From NCBI GenBank assembly GCA_003415625.1, contig PYIU01000007.1:3658001-3722000 (forward strand): a stretch of 64,000 bases of DNA, read 5' to 3'. Within the stretch, counting starts at the first letter, position 1. The number at the start of each line of letters is the position of its first letter. The stretch comes from Aquanectria penicillioides (lineage: Eukaryota > Ascomycota > Sordariomycetes > Hypocreales > Nectriaceae). This document shows positions 21,329 through 32,599 of this stretch, piece after piece. Made by a program: the position numbers and the translations under genes. Under the pieces are notes generated by a model, which was given only the letters and a program-made list of their open reading frames with translations, had not been told where the DNA came from and did not search any database.

Positions 21329-23637
21329 TTATACAAATTCAACCAGCTTTGGTTGGAATTTCTTCTCTTTGCTTGTCCCCTTGGCATAAACGCCGCGAAA
21401 TGACAAACTTGCCGAATCCAACGTCATCTCGATTTCAATCTTGGCAATGTACAGATCCACTCCACTATGCCTTACGATGGGGACATCCAAGTCCCTCAGG
21501 TCCATGGTGAAGTTGGCACATTCCCGAACGCCTAATTCCCATTAGCATTACTGTTTAAAAAAAAAAAAACATCTTTGGAGATGGTCAAGCCAGTAATCTT
21601 ACCAAGATCGTCTGGGTACTTGGGTTCGGCAACTCTTGCGTCTCGTCTCTCGCTGCAGAAAATGTGGATATCAACTTCTCGTAGTGGTCCTTTGGAGCAT
21701 TCTAGTTCTTTTTCAAACTTGAACGATTTTGGCTTCCTGTCCATGATCCTTTCACCCTGCTCATTCGTTAGAACATCCCACATCTGGCGAGAAGCACACC
21801 GAATCCAGACATCATACCTCTTTAACAAACCACTGCATGCGCTCCACCAGGTCTTCGCCAGTTGCCTGAGGTTGTCTATGCTCCGTTAGACTGGATTTAA
21901 TGGGTTGCTTCTAAGAAGCTGCACGATTACCTTCTTGAATCGTCATCCTCTCTAGCATTAAATATTTGGTAGGCGCATGTCCCGTAGGACTTGCCAGCTA
22001 TCCGAGACTCAACTCGAGGGGCAGGGATCCTAAATATTCCTGCGTCGTGGACTTCGTCGTGTCTCGTAAGACCCGCTATCAAGGCCCCTCTGACGATGGC
22101 TGTATTTCTACACACAATATTGGTTAGTGGATAGATTCCAGATGGAGGAAATAACTTACCCATCTTCGATATGTCGGACCGGTATCCATTGTTTCCTGAC
22201 CATGTCGACCTGTTCAATTTGATGTCTGAGGTAGGTGTTTTGGCCGAATCCTCCAGCCAAGAGGACTGCCTTGACGGGCTGGTATGTGTTTTTGATTTGG
22301 TCGCGCACAAGGCACTGAACCTTTGTAGTTACCTCGTCAAAAACATTTTCCCGCAGTTCGATTCCCGTGAATTCAAGGCGTTGATGGCTGATTCCATGCT
22401 GGCGGCTGTCAGATAACCCGTGCACCATGATGTAGTACTTTTCGTATGGGTCATCAGTGAACTCGGGCTTTATCCTTCGTTCGAATTCGTCCACCGCGTG
22501 CTGTGTCCAGCCTGCGTCCCACCCTCCCATATAGCCTCTCAGTTTGCGATGTAGGTATTTTGCGAAGATTCTATTGAGAAAACTGCTACCGCAAAGGCCC
22601 CCGGAGCCTTTTCCTGCGCCAGCAAGCACGATAGGGTCTAGCTTTTTGATCGTGTAGGATGCCAAGTCGACCGTCCTGTTGAAGAGAGCGTTAGTCACGT
22701 AAATCAGCGACCGCGAAAACCTGGAAATGGGATAGCTCACCCTCCGCCAGCATCGCAAATAACAAAGGTGTCCCCTTCTGTCAGGCCAATCTTGGGCATT
22801 CTGTCCAAAGCGTAGATAGCCGCGGCCTCGGGCTCGGAGACGACCTGCATCTGGGTTCCTTTCCCCATACCGGCTCTCTCGGCACAAGTTCTCGTTCGGT
22901 TTTGTTCCTTGTGGTCCCATATCGCCGGAACGGTAATGATGTACTCTCTTGGAAGTCGGCTAACGCGCTCGTCAACGTCTTTGAAATAATCATCAACGCG
23001 TTTCTTAAGGCTAGATAGATAATCTATCACTAGCTTCTCGGCGACTTGGATGGATGATAAATCCAGAGCCGTTGTGCTAGGATATTTTCTGATCAGCTCA
23101 GACTCGGCCGCACGTCGTTCTTCGTATTCAGGACAAAGCCCTAGCTTGAACCATTCGTGAATCTTTTCGCCAGGCCTCAGGTTTTTGCGTGCTTGGAAGC
23201 CCCATGTAAAGGGGCCGGAAGTTCTGCCGTTGTCATATCGAAGGATTCTAATAGTCGTAACGTCAGGCAGTTGCTTCAGGAGGGCAATGTGGTTGTTTGT
23301 ATCTCACGTTGGGACTTTGTCATCGCTTGGACAACCTCTTCCCCAGTTCTTAAGAACTGTCTGTTTGTCGGGCTATAAGGAAAGAACTTTTGTCAGCACA
23401 TAGAGACCTAGGCCAGAGCGAGGGATACTATTTACCTCGTGCGTGTTGGCAAAAGCGATGCCAGAATAAGTTGTGCCTGGGATCAACACCAGTGTTACAT
23501 AATGGTTCCGCGGGCAACATTTGGGCTTTGGGTTGAATACCAAAATCAATCGCAACGATTATTTTCAGCCTTTTGGACTCCTTGCCTGCTCCCCTCAGAG
23601 GGAGCCCGGGGGCTGCGGATTGATCGCTAGACGACAT
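21329..23637 (-). CDS. Hsp70-like actin-fold ATPase (HSPA12-type)
   Basis: Nine exons (23637-23541, 23476-23436, 23372-23308, 23247-22741, 22675-22160, 22107-21931, 21875-21818, 21756-21603, 21531-21329) join in frame to 605 aa. Phosphate-1 is IIVAIDFG plus GTTYSG across intron 1. The fungal HSPA12-type phrase NWGRGCPSDDKVPTILRYDN follows, then YIITVPAIWDHKEQNRTR, VSEPEAAAIYAL, phosphate-2 FVICDAGGGTVDLASY and the adenosine motif AVLLAGGFGQNTYLR. A canonical Hsp70 substrate-binding domain is absent; the C-terminus is a short beta-rich region. These proteins are expanded in filamentous fungi, with unknown clients. Some sit next to NLR or incompatibility genes, but here no intact NLR is adjacent. 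Exon totals are exactly divisible by three, which supports the model. Confidence 0.88.
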
Positions 23638-24302
23638 TAGATAGCTTGAGGTCGGTTTATTGGGCACAATGACGAGACAGACTCGTGTATTGATAAAGGA
23701 CAAACATCACAAAACGACGAAATGAAGTAGATATATGCCCAAGTCCCACATTACACCACTTTCTCACAGCCTTCCTACTATGTTGCACAAGGCAGGCGAG
23801 GCAAAGCGGGGTCTTGGAGATTCTCGGCTGTATTTTTGCAGTTTGAAACGACTTTGCGCGATTTGGCATCACATCAGCTGAGACCAGATTTAATCGAAAT
23901 CAGGCTCTGGAGCCTTGTCTACGCGGAGGGGGTATCGGCAGCGTATCACGTCCCAGGATTTGACCTCGTCATCGTCGACTCCATGCGGTAAGCGTCGCGT
24001 GATGGCAGTGCAAGTCCCCAGAGAGGACAAACACTGTACCAATCACATGTCGTCGATTTTCGAGAGCCAATTATTTGGCTTGGGGGCCAATTTTGACACG
24101 TAGTTCGCCACCGGTTCGCCTCTGAAAATCGTTCTGCCGTTTGCCCGACCAGGTGTGATCACACCTGATCAAGGTTACCTGGGCATCAAGCATCGTCAGA
24201 TGGAGCACATGTCTTCTTACTTTTCTTACAACATCGGCCTCAAAAGAGCCATTCGGCTAGTAATCAGTCCTCTGATACTGCAATTTGGGATCCTTTCTCT
24301 TG
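23638..24302. other. Divergent intergenic region
   Basis: 665 bp between the Hsp70-like gene (minus) and the following gene (plus), so both promoters must lie here. A perfect inverted repeat AGGTGTGATCACACCT lies at 24151-24166, a candidate binding site for a dimeric regulator. No gene is recognised. Confidence 0.5.
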
Positions 24303-26019
24303 ATGCTGCGACCTCCTGCCACAATGGATGAAAGGCAATCAATGGCGTCGGATGATGTTCTCATGACCGATCTGCAAGATGAGAATGAAACGTTGAGGCG
24401 TCGCCTGGATGAAGCTACTTTCAAAATTATGAAACTCCAAGGGACCACAGACCAGATAACGGATGTGGAGATAGGGAAGCGTGTTGAAGCCCTCCAGCAC
24501 GCCATTCAATCGTGGATCAATAGCCTCGAACAGGACTTGAGAAAACAATCTTTTGACTTTCAAAGCACTTTTCTCCGTGAGATCAGTGGCAAACATGCAG
24601 CTGTGGCGATCCGCAGTATCGGCCTTCCCGACGAACTTGGCGACGTCTCCAACCTTGAATGGATGAAGTGGATGGGAAAGCTCAGTACATGTCTCTACAT
24701 TACGCTAAGTTGTTGTATCTGGAAATTTTTGGAGACGACAATTTTCTCAAAAGTATATCCTATAGGTGTTTCTGATGAATGCAGGGAAATTTTCACCGAT
24801 ATATTCTTGGTGATGAAGGGTGACGGGACAGACCAAGGTGTGTGCACTTGCTTGGTTAGAAGAACTATGTTAATTATGACACAGACAAAACTATCCTGGC
24901 TAATAAATGGAGATCGGACACCATTAGCTCACTTATAAAAACAAACGCCTTTCCAGAGTCCAGGAACCTAAGAGCAAACAGTCTATGTCATATCTTGGGA
25001 AAAGAGGTACAGTTGTGGCTAAGCGATGAAATTCCGCAGCCACTTCTGGATATCCTTGACACCGACATAGTTATGCGCGCAATCTATCTCCATGAGGACA
25101 TGTCGTGCTCTTCTTCTGAGTACATAATGATATACCCAGATGTGGTTCGGGGAAAAATTCCAGATGAATCCAAACTATCATCGTGGTCGCTCAAGGACGT
25201 TGTCAAATGGAGGCCAGCTTACGATGATATGAATGTTGGAGTATTCCACTGCCTCTACCCAGGAATATACAAGCAAGGCATCGAAACCGAAGAAGACATG
25301 TCGATCGTGCCTCCGGTGGTTCTTGTGTACGATATTACAGCCCCTAAACCACCGGCGGGGACTCCCAGTCAAACCCGTCCTCGCAATCCAGGTCGACGGC
25401 ATTCAATGCCACACAGCACCACACAGAGCTCCCAGAAAAGTCCTCGTCGGAGTCCGGAGAGATCAGGCGGGGGGGGACTTTCCGAACTCCGCGTGTATCG
25501 ACACAGACGCAAGCCCATGATACCACACAATCTCGAAAACTACCAGAATCGATGACTGCAGCAGCTCGATCATTTCTGAATATTCCTGAACGGCCCAGGA
25601 CTGGAAAGAAGCGATCAAGTGAAAAGGATTCGGCTAGCGAAAGTAACCCCGAGTCTTCAAGCCACTTAGCACAATCAGGCCCAAGGTCAAAATCAGGGTC
25701 TTCATCAGCAGGGGGTAAATCATCGGGCTCATCTCACAAAAGCAGCAAGAGCAATAAGCCCTCGAAATCAGGATCTGCACAACACGCAGGGTCGGCGCCT
25801 GGAAAACCGACTATTATAGAGTCTTATGATACACCATCACCATATGGAGGGATTGATGGATCGAGGAGGGATCTAGGAAGAGTTCATGAAGTTGTGGAAA
25901 CTGAAGAGGCTGATATTATCACCGTTTTTCAAGAAGGGGTTCGCCAGACCCAGCATGAGCCAGTTAAATACTCAACATGGCCCACAGATCCAACCAGAGC
26001 TCAGCAGTGGGACAGGTGA
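24303..26019 (+). CDS. Unidentified fungal protein, frame interrupted at a G8 run
   Basis: Exon 1 (24303-24837) and exon 2 (from 24885) join across a 47-nt intron. The product starts with a coiled coil (about residues 25-70: TDLQDENETLRRRLDEATFK) followed by a globular alpha-helical part (KTILANKWRSDTISS; WLSDEIPQPLLDILDTDIVM). After about 25370 it becomes Pro/Ser/Arg-rich and probably disordered. At eight G (25469-25476) the frame stops making sense and ends at 25555. One frame back, the reading FRTPRVSTQTQAHDTTQSR runs straight into the open frame 25552-26019 (AARSFLNIPERPRTGKKRSS, Ser/Lys-rich). I take both parts as one gene with a one-base loss, or a -1 slip, at G8. A donor GTGAGC at 26016 suggests a further small exon whose frame I could not settle. 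Similar proteins are common in Hypocreales without known function. Confidence 0.55.
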
Positions 26020-26197
26020 GCCTTTTCGATCCTTGAAAGTATTCATATTTCGCTTTTGAAATCGTATGTACTATCACAATAGAGTACAAGTTCCTCGAAT
26101 TATGCGCCTATCGCTATCAAGTGTCAACTGGTACCCAGTCTGGATATCGGTGACCAGAAATTTGAAAATTCTCCATCATTTTATCCAAAACATCCAT

Positions 26198-27148
26198 TTA
26201 ATCCTCAGTCCACTCGATAACTCGAGAATTTTCGTCAACTCGGGGCACGGTTGTAGCTCCGGGAATTGGGATGACTTTTGGCATGCCCTCGCGATGACTG
26301 AGACACCTAGCCCAGTTGATCGCAAGTTGTGCAGCAGAGCAACCTTTCTTTTCTGCAAAATCCAGAATCTGATGGACGATTTTTATATTGTGATTCAAGA
26401 CTTCCTCCTGCAATCGAGGAAATGTGGAAATCATGCCAAGTTTCTTGAATTGGGTTATGTTGGTAAATTTGCCAGTAAGAACCTACACCTCCATTAGCCC
26501 AAGCTCATATAGCCAACAATCGAATTTCTTACTCCATTTCCCAAGGGAGAATATGCCAGGACGGGAATGTCATATTCAGCGCAAGCTGCAGCAACGCCAT
26601 TCTTCATGATATCCAAGGTAAATAGACTGAGTTCAACCTCAGCTGCAAGGACCTTGGTGTGCTTTGAGGCCTCGCGGATAGTCTAGACACTACACTCAGA
26701 TAGATAAAAACCCCTAATCTTGCCAGTGTCGATATGTTCCTTCTGAATGACTCCCAGTGTTATATCATACGGAACCGTGGGGTCTCGTCTTGCAGATGCA
26801 AATGAGTCAACGTTTTTGCTCCCTCCTAGTTGGGTAAGGATGTTGTCAAGTGACCTTCTGATATCTTTTAGGTGAGCCGTCGGGTAGTCCGGTTTCAAAG
26901 TTCGAACCTCCCTTTATGTACAATGTCACCTTTTCCGCATCTTCAGGATACTTTGTGAAATGATGATTCAACAAAGTCATGCTATTGTACTCAAGGGTCA
27001 TGCCAGTTTTGACGGCAGTGCACATTGCTTCCAGAGCCTGCCCTAGGGGGGTAGGATCCGGTCTCCATGTGAATCCTGGATGATTAGCTATACTTCTTCT
27101 CTTGATCACTTCAACTCACTCACCCATAAGGCTCAAGCCTATAGGCAT
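26198..27148 (-). pseudogene. Aldo-keto reductase pseudogene, pyridoxal-reductase-like
   Basis: Minus strand from ATG 27148: MPIGLSLMG spliced (intron near 27127-27079) to FTWRPDPTPLGQALEAM, then LEYNSMTLLNHHFTKYPEDA. The reading frame shifts near 26915 (PDGSP to DIRRSLDNILTQLGG). An in-frame TAG at 26685-26683 replaces the expected Glu of LSEVSAETIR. The sequence continues as LAAEVELSLFTLDIMKNGVA and DIPVLAYSPLGNG, a second intron follows, then VLTGKFTN and the end at 26198 (PKVIPIPGATTVPRVDENSR). This matches the yeast/fission-yeast Plr1 branch, which reduces pyridoxal to pyridoxine with NADPH. The catalytic Tyr position falls in a region I cannot align with certainty. One frameshift plus one stop make it inactive. 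It is convergent with the unidentified gene ending near 26019. Confidence 0.75.
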
Positions 27149-28669
27149 GTTCTGTTGCCTTTCCATCTTCATCCAATCTCGAGGCCAAGGGATATTGGAC
27201 CTATACTGGAGTGTTTGGTTCGTGTTGATGGGACGCAATTGCCGCCCGATCTTGCATACCGAGGATGACGTCGCTTGTGCTATTCCATGTATAGTTTAGA
27301 ATCGATTCGTGATAGCATCTCAAATTCGCCGAATTGAAAACCCCCGAGGTGGGCCTCAACTCGACTAAGCACAGGCCCATCAGAGAGACCCCCACGATAA
27401 GGAGCCTAGTAATCATTTACAACGTATTCACTTTCGGTTGATCCCATTTGAGTTAATTTAAATTGGTCTTTTACATGATGATTTTGCTATTGGTGATGTA
27501 TGGGCAAACTAGTCCAAGCGATGCATCATGGTTAAGCGAAACAACCCCAGGATATTCGGAGTGATCGTCCACGAAATGGCTGGCCCTCGTTCTGCCAAGG
27601 TACGCTATCGTTGACTTAAATCAAGCAGCTGATATGAAAACAAAATCTTTATCTTCAAGTACGTATAGAGAGGCTATAGCAATAATAGATGAACCATGCA
27701 TTGACCTTGGCTGGAAATGTAGAACCCGGGGTAACCATCGGCAATTAGCCATCATTAGAGATGAGCAAGGTAAGCGCCCTCGAGTCAAAGTCACACTGAC
27801 GTGGGGTAGCACCCAACAAGCATCGACCCGGTTCTTGTCGCAATCAATTCCGTCTCGAGACATTGTAGAACTTGCAGGTTAAGATTGGGTGACTCAACTA
27901 TCGAATCAAATAGTGGCTTGGTGCTGGAGTCAAGTACACCAATCCCGCTTGACTAACATCTGGTGCCGTAAATGTTCTGCCCGCTTGGTTTCCAGATTAT
28001 GAAAGGCTGTACCGGTCTGAAGTGAGAGGTATAGAAAACAAAGAATGACTAATTCCTTCTACGCGGTACATCGCTTCTTCAAGAGCAGGCAATTTATGAA
28101 GCCAATTCTCAACTAATCTCAACAGCCCCGGCTATGGAAAAGCTGCTATCGGCTTGACTTGCCTCAATAGCAATTCTAGTCCGTTTAATTGAGTTAGGTT
28201 TATTGTGATTGGAGTAAGATATTACAAACTCCCGATTGGTATTGTCCGCGGTTTCATTCATCTCCCATTCTGACACTGCATTCTCGTAATATCAAATTGT
28301 GTTTGTGTGGGTGTCCACCCACTTTTGCACTGGGGCATCCCATTGTACTCGACTCGAGGGTTCCCGGCATTTTTAATTACCAAAATCTTTCATTTTTATT
28401 TTTATTTTAGAGAATCATAAGCGGTTTTGTCCTGAGGATCAGGCTTATCGCAAGCTGGGATGTCCCTCGCCTCGTGTCGAGGGACACCCCTCTTGACATC
28501 CCGAGACGTCTTCTCTGCCCCAAAGCCACAACTCGTATCCTTGACAGGCATGCTGTCTAAAATATCCAGCTGATATTCATCTTGAAAGGGAAAAGAAGGT
28601 CTTCGAATCTAATTTGAAAGTCTTCGATTCCAATCCACAAAAGAACGACGCATCCTCTGCTCAACGAAA
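27149..28669. other. Intergenic region in decayed segment
   Basis: About 1.5 kb of A/T-rich sequence. Short frames at 27201-27416 (minus) and 27634-27882 (plus) do not resemble known proteins. The stretch may hold very old gene remains, but nothing can be named. Confidence 0.45.
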
Positions 28670-29813
28670 ATGAACGCACCAAGACTTCATATCTCAGCTA
28701 GCGCAACCCCAACACGGTTGGTTCAAAGACTAATTGCTTCTGCAACATGGTTTTCATTTCATCAACGGCGGGGAATTCCGACACGCCAAACAACTGATAA
28801 ACTGAAGACTGGCGCTAGCATTCCTGCCGTCGGCTTTGGTACTTTTCAGGACCCCGAGGCTCAAGAAGATGCAGTTTCCCGAGCTCTCAAAGGAGGTTTG
28901 AGACTTATAGATACTACGAGCGTATACGACGTTAAGAAGTAGGTTGGTTGAGGTATTGAGAAGAGCGGTATGCCCCGAGAAAAAGTCTTTCTCGGTACTA
29001 AGCTATGGCGCAACAACTTTCACCCTAATAATGTCAAAAGGGCACTGGACGGTTCTCTCTAAAATCTTGATACTGCATATGTCGACTTGTTGATGATGCA
29101 CTATCCACGTACTTTCGCGAGAGGCCGGGATCGTTTCCCTCGAGACAGCAACGACAAGATGATTGCAGGAGAGACAGGCTATGTCGACAGTTGAAAAGCA
29201 ATGGAGAAATTGCTCAAGACTGGCAAGACCAAGGCCATCGATGTATCTAACTTTAGCAAAGGCGAGTCGAAGACGCTGATTCGAGAATGTTCAGTGGCGA
29301 GTCACTTTGAGATCCTGCGTATGGAGTCTTTGGTTAACACGGAATACAGGTTCCCGCTGTTCATGAAATGGAAGTTCACCCATATCTACAAAAAAAAAGG
29401 CCTTTAATTAGTGGCTCTGTTCCCGGGGCATTCATGTCGTCCAGTTCAGCCCTCTTGGTAACATGGTTGACTTTGACTGAAACACTGGCTGGAGCAAGGA
29501 GATTTCCCACATGAAGAGAGTTATCGACCAGCCCATTTTGCAAGATATTGCCCGTGAGTGTGGAAAGAGTGCCGTCCAGATTGTCCTAGCTTCGGGCATT
29601 AACAATGGTCATTCCGTCATCCCCAAAAGCACCATCGACTGGCAAATCAAGGAAAATGTCGAGGCAGACTTTGAACTGGAGTCGGAGAACATGAGGGCCA
29701 TCGAAGTGTTAGATACCAAGGCAAGATTTGACGATCCCAGTTTGGATTATCAATGGAGGTTGTACAGTGACCTCGAGGATATTGAGGGCACAAGGGACGG
29801 AAAGACACAATGA
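28670..29813 (+). pseudogene. Aldo-keto reductase pseudogene with multiple nonsense codons
   Basis: The frame from ATG 28670 carries an N-terminal extension and then typical aldo-keto reductase sequence: LKTGASIPAVGFGTFQ, GGLRLIDTTSVYDVKK, REKVFLGTKLW, LDTAYVDLLMMHYP, MEKLLKTGKTKAIDVSNFSK. It contains four in-frame stops, at 28940 (TAG), 28949 (TGA), 29060 (TAA, expected CAA) and 29192 (TGA, expected TGG). After a probable intron (29302-29350) with GC instead of GT at the donor come VPAVHEMEVHPYLQKKG and, frameshifted, RGIHVVQFSPLGNM with another TGA at 29478. The clean tail from 29511 (MKRVIDQPILQDIARECGKS to EGTRDGKTQ) ends at 29813. Family role: NADPH-dependent reduction of aldehydes or sugars. 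The catalytic Lys region (MHYP context) and cofactor loop (IPKSTI) are still visible. Clearly inactive. Confidence 0.85.
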
Positions 29814-29934
29814 TCTACTTCACTGGGCCAAAGAAATCTTCTAGGAGATTTTGAGCCTTGCAAAATGGCCATGACATCGCCCTATAGGATGAGAAATGAA
29901 TTGATCTCATCTTCATGGCGTAGCAACCTTGAGC

Positions 29935-30180
29935 CGATTATATGTTTTTGGTCCAATAAAGTTTAACATTACCGACGTGCCATGTTCGCCAGCGCTACTC
30001 CCTGCCAGCCTGCTCCTTATTGGCATTATGGCTGCCGATGGCTATACTACCCTAGGTAATATCTATACTGTCCAACGAGGCTATGAAGATTTGGCTGAAC
30101 GACTGAATATTATTGGTGCAAATATCGAGGTGCGAGGGATTGATCGGTCACCAAGAACTACACCTTGTCCGTATGAATAA
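29935..30180 (+). pseudogene. C-terminal fragment of MurA-like UDP-GlcNAc enolpyruvyltransferase
   Basis: An open stretch of about 80 codons reads LYVFGPIKFNITDVPCSPAL, then ADGYTTLGNIYTVQRGYEDL and AERLNIIGANIEVRG. This is the C-terminal end of UDP-N-acetylglucosamine 1-carboxyvinyltransferase (EPSP-synthase fold): compare the family pattern GP.KL.GTDV, LR...L, ADG.TT..NIY...RGYED...L...GA.I. The N-terminal 350 or so residues, including the active-site loop, are absent. Upstream sequence belongs to the aldo-keto reductase pseudogene. In bacteria MurA starts peptidoglycan synthesis. Scattered MurA-like genes in ascomycetes are thought to be of bacterial origin and their role is unclear. As there is no start or active site, this is a relic. 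Confidence 0.7.
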
Positions 30181-31516
30181 TAGGTTCCGTAAAACTGAGG
30201 CATCAGATGGTTTCAATCATCTAGAAACGATAATTTGAAGACTTTTGTGTCACCAGTGGACCAAAAGAGCTCAACAAAATTTTTCCATTCCAATCTAACT
30301 CTAGTTCGCTGATTGTGAGTAAATAAATAATGGCAACTTCCGTCGCCGGCGTAACCGGCGCAACCGATCAGCAGAGGGAAGTCCCCAGACCAAGTTTCAG
30401 CATAATCTATGCCCGATATTAGACAATGCGAAAGTTCTTTTGTTCTTTCTCGGCTATTTTGAAATACTGTTGTAGTATCTCGTCGGTTGAAACAATGGCA
30501 GGGGAATGGCTTACCCAACCCCACTGGCTGGCTGCGTGTTGAATCGCGCCGAGCCGGGCAATGGAGTATTGACATAGCACTGTAGGGTGGATTACTACTT
30601 GTTAGTGGATAAATTACACGTATTTCTTCCTAATCTCGCCAAAATTCGGCCAACCGTACCGATTTGAACTGGTTTAAGAGGGGCTGATAGGGTGCATAAC
30701 CTGATCGTGATAACGTATGAGCAGGGCGTGGATGACAACGTGCAAGCCCATTGGTTCACGCTCCCCGTCCCCCACGCCTAGATTGCAAAATAAACAAACC
30801 GTTTGACCCTCGAACTCGTGGGCCCGGGTTGTGCACTGGTCTGAATGGAACAATGGGCAACGAGGCCCGACTTGGCATCTAAGAGGTTGTCCCACGAATG
30901 CTACGTCGTTTAATGATTTATGGGGTTCATGCGGGGCGACATGAACTTGGTAACGCTCTTTAGTATCTAGACGCTGATCACTGTCGGCCAGGCCGAGCTA
31001 TATCAATAACCATGCCCTGGGGGTTCTTGATCTCGCGATAGTTCGAGAACAACGGTTAACATTGGTTTAGCGCACACGCATCGCACTTCATATGTTACCC
31101 ATGAATTCAAGTAAAATGGCGCATGACTCAGATGAATAAACAGAGACGGATTCTTACAAAGAGAAGATAGGAGATTAAGGGTTCAAGAAAGTTTGATATG
31201 TGGGCCTGTCTGGAATACACTAGGGCCAGTTCCTAATACTGACTAGTATCGGGAAGCACGAACCACGGAATCCACTCGTATACGTCAGGCCAGGGAAAAA
31301 GATAAAGGCAGACGAGAAACTAGATTTCAGTTAAAGCAGGCTACGTTTTCCCGAAAGAGAAAACAAAGTTTTCCTTTTGGAACTTATATCAGTCCAATGG
31401 CCAATATGGGTTTCCGGCGCGGAGCTTCCTAATCCTTTAGTTTTCAGTGCCCCCATCCGTGGGCTCAACCTATTCGACACTCGAAGCTCCCCCAGTGGTT
31501 GTGTTCTATCGAGAAA
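30181..31516. other. Intergenic, no supported gene
   Basis: 1.3 kb between the MurA-like fragment and the HAD phosphatase gene. A 120-codon minus-strand frame at 30213-30575 has no recognisable features. A short GC-rich hairpin-like stretch (CGCCGGCGTAACCGGCG) lies near 30344. Confidence 0.5.
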
Positions 31517-32599
31517 ATGCCCAGCATTCACCAGATCGTTGCGGCGTTGCCGCTTGTCGCCCTGGGCACGCTTTCTGCCGCGGCCCCTTCCCATGGCTCC
31601 GCCGGCCCCGAACTCAAGCATTGGCCAAAGAGTGCTGCGAAGGCTCTCAACACCATGATCACAGCCAATGCTAACAGTGGTCGCTATGCCGTCTTCGACA
31701 TGGACAATACTAGTTATCGATATGATCTGGAGGAGTCCTTGATCCCCTTCCTCGAGAATAAGGGTGTTCTTACCAGGGACACGATGGACCAAACGCTAAA
31801 ACTGATTCCGTTCAAGGACAGCAGCACCTACACCGAGTCTCTGTACAGCTACTACAGCCGCCTGTGTGAACTTGACGATGCTGTATGCTACCCCTGGGCA
31901 GCTCAAATCTTCAGCGGCTTCCCGTTGAGCGAATTGAAGGGCTACGTGGACGAGTTGATGTTGCTCAACCAAACCGTCCCTACCACATACTATGACGGCG
32001 ATGTCGTTGTTCAGACGGAGGTCAATGCCCCCAAGGTATTTGCAGGCCAGGTTGAGCTCTACAACAGACTCATGGCCAATGGTATCGAGGTCTACGTCGT
32101 GAGCGCTGCCTCCGAGGAGCTCGTCCGCATGGTTGCTTCGGACCCCAAGTACGGATACAACGTGAAGCCCGAAAACGTCATCGGAGTGACCCTTCTGATG
32201 AAGAATGTGACCTCTGGAGCGCTCACAAGTGCTCGTAAGCAGATCACTGCGGGCACCTATGACCAACAGGCCAACTTGGGCCTGGAGATGACTCCATTCC
32301 TGTGGACCCCGGCAACTTGGAAGGCGGGCAAGTGGGCTGCGATCCTCACGTACATTGATGAATGGAAGCGACCCATTCTCGTTGGCGGAGACACTCCCGA
32401 TAGCGATGGCCCCATGTTGTTCCAGGGAGTCGACGTTTCTCGAGGAGGTATTCATCTGTGGATCAACCGCAAGGACAGCTACATGACGCAGCTCAATGGA
32501 ATGATTGAGGAGTCGGCCAAGGCACAGAAGAAGGAGAAGCAGGCTGTTACGGCAAACAAGAACTGGGTTATTGTCAAGCCGGCAGATATTCTAGCTTAA
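31517..32599 (+). CDS. Secreted HAD-superfamily phosphatase
   Basis: A single exon of 360 aa. The signal peptide MPSIHQIVAALPLVALGTLS precedes cleavage near AAAPSHG. HAD motif I is VFDMDNT (nucleophile D61, acid/base D63). Motif II is probably VYVVSAASEEL. Motif IV lies in VGGDTPDSDGPML around residue 290. It therefore has the full aspartate-based phosphotransferase set. Related fungal proteins are annotated as acid-phosphatase-like or phosphoserine-phosphatase-like HAD enzymes that act in the secretory path or outside the cell. The exact substrate is unknown. The frame is intact, with C-rich codon use, and it stands alone between decayed genes on both sides. Two in-frame ATGs do not exist upstream, so the start is firm. 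Confidence 0.9.
   Translation: MPSIHQIVAALPLVALGTLSAAAPSHGSAGPELKHWPKSAAKALNTMITANANSGRYAVFDMDNTSYRYDLEESLIPFLENKGVLTRDTMDQTLKLIPFKDSSTYTESLYSYYSRLCELDDAVCYPWAAQIFSGFPLSELKGYVDELMLLNQTVPTTYYDGDVVVQTEVNAPKVFAGQVELYNRLMANGIEVYVVSAASEELVRMVASDPKYGYNVKPENVIGVTLLMKNVTSGALTSARKQITAGTYDQQANLGLEMTPFLWTPATWKAGKWAAILTYIDEWKRPILVGGDTPDSDGPMLFQGVDVSRGGIHLWINRKDSYMTQLNGMIEESAKAQKKEKQAVTANKNWVIVKPADILA

Noticed and set aside
31796..32455. Minus-strand frame of 219 codons
   Set aside because: Antisense shadow of the HAD phosphatase gene, with no domain of its own.
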